A program made the position numbers and the translations under genes. A DNA stretch of 64,000 bases, from the NCBI GenBank assembly GCA_024345305.1, contig BRON01000012.1, forward strand, positions 372,001 to 436,000, written 5' to 3'. How positions within the stretch are numbered: position 1 is the first letter of the stretch; every line of letters begins with the position of its first letter. The stretch comes from Mrakia gelida. Taxonomy: Eukaryota > Basidiomycota > Tremellomycetes > Cystofilobasidiales > Mrakiaceae. Shown piece after piece: positions 26,203 through 37,182 of this stretch. Under the pieces are notes generated by a model. The model did not search any database, had not been told where the DNA came from, and worked only from the letters and a program-made list of their open reading frames with translations.

Positions 26203-29200
26203 CTACTTCGCGGAAGGGGGAGTGGCAGTATCTCCCTCCTCAGTCTCCAACTCAGTAGGAATAGGGTCCAACGAAGCCAACCAGAGATCGTAGTACAACC
26301 CCTCGAGGGCAAGGAGTTCCTCGTGCGTTCCTTGCTCGGCGACAGCTCCAGCGTGGAGGACGATGATGTGGTCCGCGTCGGAGACGGTTCGGAGACTAAG
26401 GAAGAGGGGGGCGAAGAGAAAGGAGAGTCAGCGAGAAGAGGAGCGAAGGAGAAGAGATGCGACGCGATGAAGGGACTCACCGATGAGCGATGAAGACGGA
26501 GGTCCGTTTCTGATCTCGAAGAACGGCGTTGATCTCTCCCATGAGTTCTTGCTCGGTGTTGCTATCCAGGGCGGAGGTCTGAGAACAAAGAAGAGAGGGA
26601 GAGCGGTCAGTTCGACGCGAGGAAAAGAAGGGAAGACGCGTTGCGAAACTCACGGCCTCGTCGAAGAACAGGATTGCTGGATCCTTCAGAAGGACTCGAG
26701 CTACGGCCAGCCTGAAAGAATGCGAGAAACACAAAGAAAAAGGAGTCAGTACGAGCTCGAGAGGTTCGCGACAGCTCGAGGAGCTCGTTCGTGTTCGTCG
26801 AACTCACCGCTGCTTCTCCCCACCCGAGATCATCAACCCCCTCTCCCCCACCTTCGTCTGATACTTCTCCGGCAAGCTCTCAATCGTCTTCGCCACCTTC
26901 GCCTTCCTACACGCCTCCATCACCTCCTCATCCGTCGCATCCATCCTCCCATACCTCACATTATGCAAAATGTCCGCATGGAACAACGGCGTATCCTGCG
27001 GCACCACTCCTATGGATCTCCTCAAACTGTCGAGGGTGACGGAATCGATGGGTTGACCGTCGACGGAGATGGTTCCGGAAGAGGGTTCGTAGAAGCGGTA
27101 GAGGAGACGGAAGATGGTTGATTTTCCGGAACCGGAGGAGCCTACGATGGCGACTTTCTTGCCGGCGGGGATGGTGAAGGAGAGGTTTTGGAAGATGGGT
27201 CGGTCGGGGTGGTACCCGAAGGTGACGTCTTTGAAGGAGATGGAGCCGCCTTTGAGGGCGAGGGGGAGGGCGTTGAGGGGGTCCTGGGAGGGAGGGAAGG
27301 AAGGGAGGTCAGCTCGACGCGTCTTGTTCTCATTCGTTTCGATCAAGGCGTCTCGTCCGTCTCCACCAGCTTGAGCGACTCTCGAGGCCTCCTCTGAGCA
27401 GGGAGTGAGCTCTGCTTCTAGTCTGACTTCAGGAGGGAGGAAAGACGAGACGAAACCGAACGCGACTTCGAACCAAAACGAATCGACTCACCTTAATCGG
27501 CGTGTTCTCCAACTGAAGGTTAAACATCACCTCCATATCAATCAAACTCTGCCTCAACTCCCTGTAAACCGTCCCAAGGAAGTTGAGAGGCAGCGACAGC
27601 TGGAAGACAAGCTGGTTGATCATCACCAGATCTCCAACGGTCATGGTTCCTTTTCGTTCGAAACAAGCACCAAAAGCAAAATCTCGTCAGCCAGCGAACG
27701 CGAAATGGAGCGGGTGAAGGGAGGATGGGCGAAGCGACCCACCCTTAATGATTCCCTGAGCAGCAAGACCCATCATGACCGTCAAGGCGCTCGAGAAGAT
27801 GACGTTCTGACCCGAGTTGAGGTAGGTGAGGGAGGTGGCGATCTTGACGCTTGCTTTCTCGTAGGAAGCGAGGGTCTTGTCGTACATGGCTACTTCGTAG
27901 GCTTCGTTGTTGAAGTGCTGCGAGCGAGAGGGAGGTGAAGGTCAGGCCTCGACGAAGGGAAGACGCGACGAGGTCGAGGTTGGGACGGGGGAGGGGAGAG
28001 AGAGAGAGAGAGAAAACGAACCTTGACGGCCTCGTAGTTGATCAAAGCATCGACGGCTCGACTGGCTCCCTTGTTGTCGGCGGCGTTGGCTTCCTTCCTG
28101 AACCTCGTTCTGTTCGCGAGGAGGGAAGGAGGGGTCAGTTCGAGTTCAAGTTCGAGACGCGTCTTTTCGAACGAAGAGCAAGAAAGACTGACCTCCAAGC
28201 GGTGGTCTGGATCGTGAACCAGGTGTATCCAGCCATCGTGAGAGCAGTCACAGCAGCGAAGTCCCATCCGAAGTTCCAGGTCTGTCGAAGGAGAAAAGAA
28301 CGCGTGAGCTTCGAGAGAGAAGGGGACGGGTGGGAAAAGGGAAGACGTGTCGACACACCAAGATCCCGCAAACCATCGTGATCTCGAGAGCCGTGGGGAT
28401 GACGTGGAACAAGATCGAGGAGAGGACGAAGGAGATACCCCTGGAGTGCAAGGGAAGGAAGGAACCGAGGGAGATAAAGGCTCAGCTCACTCGGCTCCTC
28501 CCACCGACACGTCTCCCCTCGGTCACCTCAATCCGAACGACGATCCATCAAAAACGAGAGAGAGCAGACTCACTTGGTTCCTCGATCGATAGCCCTAGTC
28601 AACCCACCCGTCTGCCTAGTAAGATGGAACTTGAGATCCATAGCGAGGAGATGCTCGAAGGTTTCTCGAGCGACTTTTCGGATCGCTCGTTGAGCGACCG
28701 AGGCGAAGACGGCGTTTCTGAACTCGGAGAAGAGAGCAGAGAAGATTCGTGCACCTCCGTCTGACCAATTCAAAGTAGCAAGTGAGAGAGAGGTCAGCAA
28801 GGGTTGGACGAAGACGTTCGTGCGAGAAAAGGCGAGCGATGTCGTAAGGACGAGGGCGAGACGCGTGGGAAGGGAAGGACCCTCAGCTCGACGAGCTCAA
28901 CGATTGATGAAGGAAGGGGACGACTCACACCCCAAGATCGACCATCCGACGACCAACCAGACCGTGGAAGCATCCGTTACTGGGAGGTTGAGGGAGTCTA
29001 CGATGTCCTTGAAGAAGAAGGGTACCTGTACGTTGAGGATCTTTCCTCCTACGAGGAGGGAGAGGGCGAGGACGACTCTGAACTTGACTTTGTTGTCCGA
29101 TTTGGGCCAGATGTTTCCTGCCAGTTTCTTGATGATGGCCCAGTCGGTTAACGGTTCGTGAGGAGTGACGATGGAGAGGGAGGAGTCTTGAGGGGTGGAA

Positions 29201-29633
29201 GTTGAGGTCGAGGGAGGAGCAGGGGAGGAGGAAGGAGGTGAAGGTGAGCTCGAGGTGGAAAGAGGAGGGGAGGAATGAGCTGCTGAGGAGGTTGAAGGAG
29301 CGGGGATGGGTGGAGGTGGAGATGGAGGAGTGGCTGTTGATGATGGTTTGGTTGGTGGAGATGGTGTTGATGACTTTTGGCGAGATGGCCAAGAGTAGGT
29401 CGAAGAGGGAGGGGAGGGAGGAGATGGCCGAAGGGTCGACGTCGAACCAAGACTCGAGGGAACGCGAGGAGACTGGCTCGAGAAGAACCGTTGAGGGGTA
29501 ATCTGAGACGATGGTGAGACGTTCCAGAGGGAAGGAATCGAAATCAGCGACGAACTCGAGGAGGAGGAAGTATTGAAGCAAGGGAAGAAGGGAAGCTCAC
29601 CTGAGCTCGTCGTCCTCCTTCTCCCGCTCGCAT
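26203..29633 (-). CDS. atm1: ATM1-type mitochondrial ABC half-transporter
   Basis: Inner-membrane exporter of a glutathione/sulfur compound needed for cytosolic Fe-S assembly. Exons: 29601-29633, 28929-29502, 28574-28760, 28359-28440, 28193-28281, 28022-28109, 27743-27917, 27492-27649, 26808-27283, 26654-26711, 26481-26578, 26203-26395; 736 aa. Family marks: [15 protein letters not shown] at the first membrane helix, Walker [10 protein letters not shown] (about 510-518), signature ISGGEKQR, Walker B ILFFDEA, H-loop IAHR. Starting at 29633 gives an Arg-rich presequence ([11 protein letters not shown] then RFFSSQSPR). An in-frame upstream exon (29721-29913, joined to 29634-29656) would add 72 mostly acidic residues, which fits a presequence poorly, so I prefer the shorter start. 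The 208-nt intron 27284-27491 is unusually long. Confidence 0.9.
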
Positions 29634-30045
29634 CCTCGTCGAAGCCGCCGTTCCTCCTGTTGATCGAACACACAACGACGATGACGATGAGATCCAAGGG
29701 GAAGGGAAGGAGGTGGGAACCTTCATCCTGAGTGAATCCTGCTTTTCGTCGAGATGATGGGGGATGGGAAGGAAACCCAAGACGGGCGAGGTCGAAGGCG
29801 TCTTCGATTTCTTCCTGCTGCTGTTTCCTTGCTGAATCAGCAGCAAATTCCTGGATCCTCTTTTCATCGAGCTGGCTTGGTAAGCTAGAATGCACTCCAG
29901 CCGGCTCTTCCATCTTCGTACGCTTCAGAAAGCAAAAATCGCGGGGTAAAAAGCAAACATGCGAGGAAAGGCAAAAGCGTGAGCTCGACCTTCCTTCCTT
30001 CCCTCCCTCCCTCCCAACCCTCAGCCACCTCCTTTTCCTCTCAAC
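29634..30045. promoter_or_regulatory. Divergent promoter region of ATM1 and short-chain dehydrogenase 2
   Basis: The two genes start head-to-head. The interval includes a minus-strand open exon candidate (29721-29913) that splices in frame into ATM1. If that exon is coding, only 132 bp separate the two start codons. No clear TATA box is seen. Confidence 0.5.
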
Positions 30046-31556
30046 ATGTCCTCCTCATCTACATCGCCCGTCGTCATCGTAACTGGAGCCTCAAAGGGAC
30101 TCGGTCTCTCAACTCTCGCTATCCTCTGCGGGACACCCTTCTCAGCTCGAGTGGTGTGCATCTCTCGATCCCACTCGGACGACCTCCTCCTCTTCCAGAA
30201 GATGTACCCGGACCAGATCCTCCTCGTCAAGGGAGACGTCTCCCTGAGGGCTATGAGTCAAGAGGCTGTGGATCTGGCCATCAAGACTTGGGGACGGTTG
30301 GACGGGATCGTGCTGAATGCTGGAAGGTAAGTGAGGTCGAGCTCATCTCCTCCCCTCCCTCCCTCCGACTTTGGGTCCCATCTCCTCTCCCCTCTGTTCA
30401 TCTCGCTGATCTCCCCTCTTCTCGTTGTGAATCCCTGTAGCTTGGGACCTCTCAACCGAATCGCAGACGTCGACGTGTGAGCTCCCTCTTCCTCTTTCTC
30501 CTTATCTCGGTCCCTCCCCCTCCCTCCTTTCCCTCATCCCTCCCTCCCCCCCCCCCCCAACTCACCCCCTTCCCCCTTTCCCCTTCATCACGCACAGCAA
30601 AGCCGTCGAATCCCTCTTCTCCATCAACTTCTCCTCCCTCCTCCACACCATCCAAGCCTCCCTCCCTCACCTCCGAACCTCCAAAGGTTCCGTCGTCATG
30701 GTCTCCTCCGGTGCTGCTGAGGCGGACTACGCGGGGTGGGGAGCTTACTCGGCTAGTAAGGCGGCTATGAACTCGCTTTGTAGGTGAGTGAGGTGTTTTA
30801 GGGAGGGAGGGAAGAGGGGGGGAGGGGGGGAGGGAGGGAGGGAGGGAGGAGGGGACGCGTCGAGCTAATCGTGTTTTTGGTTTCGCGTAGAACCCTGGCG
30901 AACGAGGAACCTGAGGTGTTTTCGATTGCTATTAGACCTGGAGTTATCGAGTACGCCCATGTTCGCCTGCTCCCTGGTTATGTTCTCCTCGTTTCGCCCG
31001 CCTGACTCTCGTTCGCTCGCGTTCTTCGTCTCCTGCAGCACCGACGTTGGTGCCCGCTCTTTCGCACCTCCCTCTCGTCCTCTCCAGAACACTGACAGCC
31101 TCTTATTTCCTGTATCTTCTGCTTACCAGATGCAAGCAGACGTTCGTCCTCCCTCCCTAGTTCTCCCCTCTCGCGTCCTTTCCCGGCCGACCCTCTCCTC
31201 CCGTCTTTCCTCCAACAGATCCGTCTCCGAGGAGAAGAACACATGGCTCCCGACGCCTACGCCAAGTTCAAAGGTCTCCATACGAGTGGAGCGTTGTTGC
31301 CTCCTGCTTGGTGAGTCGGATCGGCCCACCTCTTTGCTCGCTCGCTCGACGCGGCGATTCCTCGACTCGCTCGTCACCCACCCCAAGCTCATGCCCTCTT
31401 CGCTTTCGCGTGTGCTCGTCCTTCAGGCCCGGCTACGTCCTCGCTTCTCTCGCGTTCAACCCGAAACAGGCGAGGGCCGACCTGAGCGGGAAGTTCGTTC
31501 AGTGGAACGCGAAGGAGTTGGAGGAGCATCAGAACCCTATGAGTTTGAAAAAGTAG
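30046..31556 (+). CDS. Short-chain dehydrogenase/reductase, sepiapterin-reductase/IRC24-like
   Basis: 267-aa SDR from eight exons: 30046-30326, 30441-30476, 30598-30783, 30891-30950, 31039-31045, 31130-31141, 31219-31310, 31427-31556. Motifs: VTGASKGLG cofactor loop, LVKGDVS, VLNAGSLGP, MVSSGAAE with catalytic Ser, and active-site YSASK, then RPGVIDTDMQADIR and a C-terminal SGKFVQW. The pattern fits fungal benzil reductase/sepiapterin-reductase-like enzymes. Two successive microexons of 7 and 12 nt encode the DTD-MQAD part of the substrate-side loop; both are needed to keep frame and to recover the conserved motif. Substrate unknown. Divergent from atm1. Confidence 0.88.
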
Positions 31557-32294
31557 AGTTAGAGTACGTAGGAGGCTGTCCAATAGATTGGATTGGAACT
31601 GCTATTGGAGGCTTTGGGACGATGGGAGGGGGAGGGGGAGGTAAAGAAGACGAACGACGCGTTGAGTACGAGTCGCGAGAAGAGAGAAGAGCGCAGAATG
31701 ATCTGAACTTTACTCTGCTTGTCTTTTGAGGGTCGAGCTCGACGAAGTTCTAGCTCACGAAGGTTGAGCGTGGGAAGAGTGCAGGAAAGAGGGGAAGACG
31801 CGTCGAGTGAACGAGGTGTGAGACGAGACTTCGACGCAACAACAGCGCCGATTTGGATTCTCGTTGGGCGTGTTTGCGTGTGATCTGGCTTTTACTCAAA
31901 GATGCAAAACGTCAAGAACTGGCCGAAGTAGAGCTAGTAGAGTCTGAACGTCGGACGAGCTCTCGGCAAGCGAAGGAAGGGAAAGTCGAGGTCGAGCTCA
32001 CCGATTTCAACCTCCTTCGCTTCCCTCCTCCTCTCCCCTCCCATCTACCCACCACCCGCCTCTTTTCTGCCAACTTCCTCGTCCTCGTTGACTCCCCATC
32101 CTCCAGCGATGGCTCTTGTCTTGTTTTCTTCCATCGGCTTCCATCTGAGCTCTCGTGCCTGAGCAGCTCGATCGTTGAATGAGCTCCCTTCCTCGCCTCT
32201 CCTCCTCCTTCCTTCCTTCTCGCCACCCACCACCATCGTCCCTCTTCTTCCTTCTTCAATTCTACAAGAACACCTCTCGCCAAATCTCTCTACG
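31557..32294. other. Intergenic region before the MYND-like gene
   Basis: 738 bp. It holds the 3' flank of the SDR and promoter/leader of the next gene, with a pyrimidine-rich leader just before 32295. Open frames on both strands lack motifs and phase-consistent splicing. Confidence 0.5.
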
Positions 32295-33739
32295 ATGTCG
32301 ACCTCTTCCTCTCTCGACAAGTCCGTCGCTACCGAGCTGGAGCTCGAGCGAGCTTCCTCGACTTCATCCCTCCCTCCTCCCGTCCCTCTTCCCTCGCCGA
32401 CTCCTCTCGCCAAAACTTCCACCAATAAGGCTCCCAGCGTCTCCCAAAGGTTTCAGGAGGATCGAGATACGGAGAACAAGAAGCCTGCGTTGAAGGGGGA
32501 GGGGAAGGGCGAGGTCAAAGGGGAGACGTTGTTGTCAGGTGAACTTCCCGTTTCCCTTCCATTCCCTCTCTTTCCTTCGTTCTCGTCCTTCCTTCTAGAA
32601 GTGACGTCGAGATCATCACTGACGTATGCTTACGTTGGTGGTTCGTTCAAGCAGCTTCTGGAGTTCCTACCTCGTCTGCTGGATCGGTTAACAAGCCCTC
32701 TTCGTCGTTCGGTTCCTCGACTCGACCCCCCCTTCCTCCCTCTTCAACTACTCGACCTCCTCTGGAGACCGCCGTCACGGATCCTTCGAATGGATCAGCA
32801 GATGCAGGGTCACCAATCAGATCGGTCGATGTGGCTCTCTTGAGCTTGGAGGAGAAAATGAGAATCCATCAGGAGAGGCTCCAGCAGATGAGCCTGATGC
32901 ACGGTACTCGTACGTCGCTCGATCTCACTTTTCCCCCTAAAGATCATGATCGCATACTCATGCTCCTCTCCGTACTTCTGGTAATCAGACCTCCGCAATC
33001 TCCTGGCCGACATGGAATGGATGAACCGGAAGTTGGCCCAGGGAGCTCGAATCCTGGCGAGGCAGCCTTTGTGGGAACGCCTGGAGGGTGAGTCTGCTCA
33101 GGCTTCTTTCATTTGATGCTCTCCTCAACCCTTCCGTCCAGACTGACTCGGCTCACTCGTTCGGTCCCTCTCTTTGTCCTCTTCTCGCGCTCAGCACACG
33201 ACGCGATCTTGGATACCGCCAAACAGGTCAACAACCTCACCGAGGTCCTCTCCATCTCTTCGATCCCCGCCCACCACCCCGTCGCCGTCATTTCCGACCC
33301 CTCATCGACGGACACGCTCTCAGCTTGCTGTGAGGTCGGAGGGGAGATCTGCGAGGAAAGGACTGGTCCGATGATGCTTTGTGGGAAGGTGAGCTTTCTT
33401 CGTCGCGTCTCGTCAATTGGGATTGTCCGTTCCGCTCTTCCATCCAATCGCTGACCATCTTTACTCCTTTCTATTCGACTCGCTAGTGCCTCGCAGTAGC
33501 CTACTGCTCCAAAGGTTCGTCGTCTGCTCGCTCGTCGAGTCTTCGTCGCGTGAACGCTTCCCTCCTCTGCTCCTTCGTCGTTTCCTTTCCCTTCAGCCCA
33601 CCAAAAATCGGACTTCCAGAGACACAAGCTTGTTTGCACCGAACCCAACGCCTACCTTCGATACTGCTACGAAGTCCGCCGACCCCAGGTCGCCCTCCCC
33701 GCCTCGACCACGACCACCTCCATCGACGACGTCGACTAG
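32295..33739 (+). CDS. MYND-type zinc finger protein (non-canonical first zinc site)
   Basis: 318 aa from exons 32295-32538, 32655-32903, 32989-33087, 33195-33388, 33487-33514 and 33597-33739. The first 160 residues are Ser/Pro/Thr-rich. A helical middle follows (LSLEEKMRIHQERLQQM, LRNLLADMEWMNRKL). The C-terminal zinc module reads CC-x6-C ... CGKC-x5-YCSKAHQKSD-x3-HKLVC. The second half (CGKC, YCS, HQ, H-x3-C) is typical MYND, but the first Cys pair lacks the usual two-residue spacing. The CGKC and YCS parts lie on different exons. MYND fingers usually mediate protein-protein contacts in chromatin or signalling factors; no SET or other catalytic domain is present. Role unknown. Confidence 0.75.
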
Positions 33740-35463
33740 GTCCCTCTCTCCCTCGTCGTCTCTTTCTCCTCCCTTCCTTTCTTGCACGGACTACATACGA
33801 CTACCACGCCTCTTTACGCACCTTCTTTTCACGACTCTCGCATGCGCTACCTCCCTCTCTCTCGCTTCTCACGTTTTTCTCGTTGTTGTTCGCTTGTTTC
33901 GTTGATCCACTCGCCTCGCCCTCGCTCTTCTCGCTAGCATCGCCTCTCGCCCTTCTCTTCTCTTTGCGCTACATACACTACACTACTCGCTCTCAACGCA
34001 TTTTCATCATGACTTTCTCGTTCTCTTTCTTCTCGCTCGAGCCTGGAAAGACTCCGTCGCGCGCGACTTTCCTGCTCTTTACAGCCATCTTCGACCGGAT
34101 CCTCCCCGAGCTACCGGAGCCAGTCCTTCCTTGAAAACAGGACGAGTGATTCGCACGGACGCTCTTCAGATTGTCCTGGAGCTCGGCTGACTCTTTCTTT
34201 CGTGTACCACTCGTTTCTCAGATCTCGCTCGCTCAGGTCTCACCGCGCGACTCGATCTTCCTCCGGCCCAGCATCCCCAGCATCCTGTCCCTCCTCGTTG
34301 AACTCCCAGCTTCATCATCAATCTCTGCCTCCTTCCATCCTCGATCTCTCACGGCCCTATCTCCCTCGTCCAGGACACTCGACGCGTCGCGGTCGAATGG
34401 AGGAGGAGACGAGCTCGGTTGAAGGAGTCGCCTTGGGATAGATTTTCTCGCTTGTTCTCGTTTTGAAGTCGTTGTTAGTATATACTCTTACTATCAAGCA
34501 CCTCTTCTGGGAACGTCGTCGTGGAATCAGAGAGGAGAACGCGAACGAGACGACTCGCTCGTCGTCGAGAGTAATCAGCTCCCTCCCCTCCGAGGCCCGC
34601 GCAGATTTTCGCTTCTTCTTTCTTCCATATTTCCCTTTCGCTTTCGCGTTCCCAGCAGAAGCGATACGAACGGCGAAGCTGAGGATACAGGGAGAGGAGG
34701 GGAGAAGAGAAGAGAGTAGAGCGGGCAAAACTGCGTAAGCGGAGGAGGAGGGTTTTCGAGGTTGGCGCAAGGAAGAGGAGAGAGAGAGAGGTCTGGTAGG
34801 TTCCTCGCACACTCCACGTCAATTTAGTTAGGTGAGAGCCCTTCTCCTCCTCTTCTCGGAATCTACACCTCCCTCCACCCCCTCCACCCATCGTCGAAAA
34901 GGAGCGAACAGGATTGCCCTGGTGGTTGAGGAGGAAACGAAGGAAGGGAGGGAGGAGGAGAGCAAAGGTTGAGGTCGAGCTTGTTCTTTCGGATGACTTG
35001 GAGCTGACCACCAACTCTTTTCTTCAACTTTTCCTCTTCTACAGGTAAGCAGCACATCCATTCATCCCCCTCCACCCTACAGCTCCCCCATATCTACCCG
35101 GACGAAGGACGAGGAAGCTCAGGAAGAGCAGAGGAGGGAGAGCCGCGAGACGTTTGCGAGCTTCAGGGAGGAAGGTCGTCTTGGGGCTGCTGGGAGGCTC
35201 GTAGCAGACTGGGAATCATGGGAGAGCATGCGGGAGAAGGATGCAGAGCCTATGGGGAGGTGCTGCTGGTTTGGATGGGAGGTCATGCTGGAGGAAAAAC
35301 AGGACGAACCTTTGATCTCAACACCTCCCCCCTCTCCTTCGACCACTCCCTTCACCTCTCGCCAAACCTCGCCCACCACCTCCTCGGGACTCCCTCTTCA
35401 TCCAAACCGAACACTGACCTTTGCTCCTTCTCTCTCCCCTTCGACCTATCGCCATTCGTAGCC
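33740..35463. other. Gene-poor interval with an open exon-like stretch before uL2
   Basis: The first kilobase shows no convincing gene. On the plus strand, a donor-like GTGAGAG near 34832, GCTGACC near 35004 and a CTTCTACAG acceptor ending about 35044 resemble an intron. The following frame is open to a TAG at 35459-35461, two bases before the uL2 start codon. It reads charged, protein-like sequence (KDEEAQEEQRRES, LGAAGRLVADWESWESM). This may be an unrecognised small gene or a leader ORF of uL2. A competing open frame exists on the minus strand, so I do not call a CDS. Confidence 0.3.
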
Positions 35464-36903
35464 ATGGGAGTGCGTACTCGGTCTCTCGCTCTCTTCAAAC
35501 TCAACCTCGCGAATCCTCGCTGACCTTTGTCCCACCTTCCCTCTCCTCTCATCCTCCTCCTCGCCTTCCTCGTCTGCTCTTCACCCTCACAGCGAGTCAT
35601 CTTGAACCAAAGGAAGTCTGGAGGTATCTTCAAGGTGAGTCTCTAGCTCTCATCGATCTGGGAAGGAGCAGAGCTCAACAAGGAAGGAAAGCTCGAGCTG
35701 ACTTTTTCACCTCCCTCCCTTTCCTCCTCTCTTCCTCCAGTCCCACACCCACAACAGGAAGGAGCCCGCGCGACTCCGAGCCCTCGACTTCGCCGAGAGG
35801 AACGGTTACGTTCGAGGTATCGTCAAGGACATCATCCACGACACTGGACGGTTCGTTCAGCTTTCCTCCTCCTTCCGACCTCCCTCCTCCCTCGACCTCC
35901 CTTCGTCCTCGTCTCCTCTAGCTCGGAACTCATGCGTTCTCGCCCTGCTTCTTCTTCTTCCTATCCCTCCCATCATCCTCCCCTTCATCATCACCATCAC
36001 CGTCCTACCCAACCAACAGAGGAGCCCCCCTCGCCCAGGTCGTCTTCCGAGACCCTTACCGATACAAGCTCCGAAAGGAGACCTTCATCGCCACTGAGGG
36101 TATGACCACCGGATCCTTCATCTACTGTGGAAAGAAGGCCGCTCTCTCCATCGGAAACGTCCTCCCCCTCAACCAGTGCCCCGAGGGAACCGTCGTCTGC
36201 AACGTCGAGGAGCGAGTTGGTGACCGAGGAGCCGTCGCTCGAACCTCCGGAAACTACGCTACCGTTATCGGACACTCTCACGACGAGAACAAGACCCGAC
36301 TGAGACTTCCCTCGGGAGCCAAGAAGACCGTTTCCGGATCTGCTAGGGCTACCATCGGTATCGTCGCTGGAGGAGGAAGGATCGACAAGCGTACGTTCGA
36401 CCTCGCGTTCTTCCTTCCCCTCTTTCCTCGTCGAGAGCGAAGCTGATCTCTTCCTTCCTTTCGACTTTCTTCCCCATACAGCCTTGTTGAAGGCTGGACG
36501 AGCCTTCCACAAGTTCAAGGCGAAGAGGAACTCGTGGCCCAGGGTGAGTTGATCAACACGCGTCTCGATTCGACTCGTTCGCGTTCGTTCGTTCGCTGAC
36601 TTCGTTCTCGCTCTCTTTCTCTTCTTCTCAGACTCGTGGTGTTGCCATGAACCCCGTCGACCATCCCCACGGAGGAGGAAACCACCAGCATATCGGAAAG
36701 GCCTCTACCATCTCCCGACACGCCGTTGCCGGACAGAAGGCTGGTCTCATTGCTGCCCGACGAACTGGTCTCATCCGAGGAACCACCAAGGTACGTCCTC
36801 GTCCCCTCTCTTCTCTGGCATCGCCTCGTTCGATCGAAGAACTCGCGACTGACTTTGTTTTCGCTCCCTCGCTCTTCGCCGTTCGTTCGTTCAGGTCGAG
36901 TAA
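35464..36903 (+). CDS. rpl2: 60S ribosomal protein uL2 (L2/L8)
   Basis: Large-subunit protein that sits near the peptidyl-transferase centre and helps subunit joining. 252 aa (yeast L2 is 254) from exons 35464-35469 (6 nt, Met-Gly), 35593-35634, 35741-35850, 36020-36390, 36482-36543, 36632-36790 and 36895-36903 (9 nt, Val-Glu-stop). Highly conserved blocks: [33 protein letters not shown], and [17 protein letters not shown] with the universally conserved His region. Codon choice is strongly biased (AAG, GGA, CTC, ATC), as expected for a highly expressed gene. Tiny first and last coding exons are typical for fungal ribosomal protein genes. Confidence 0.96.
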
Positions 36904-37182
36904 GGATAGTCGTTTTGCCACGCTGCTACGCTTTCTTTGTTCGCTCTATGGTTTCTTTTATGCATCAACTTTCTCGGATAGTTGTAGCACCCATCGTCGT
37001 TCGTCCCTTGAGCAAGTTATAGAGAGTGAGATCAGGTCTGTTCGAGAAAAAACAAAGGGTTGAGGCGCGTGAAGAACCGCCTCCTCGCTCCGCTTATGGT
37101 CAAGCACTGGGCCGACCGAGAAGGAGCGAGCTCTCCCTTTTCGCTCCTTCCTTCCCAACCACGACCCAGATTTCCTCCGACG

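Noticed and set aside
28897..29913. Single 338-codon exon for the ATM1 N-terminus
   Set aside because: The frame is open, but it would insert a hydrophobic intron-like segment (29657-29720) and a Ser-rich one (29503-29600) with good donor, branch and acceptor signals; splicing gives a cleaner presequence.
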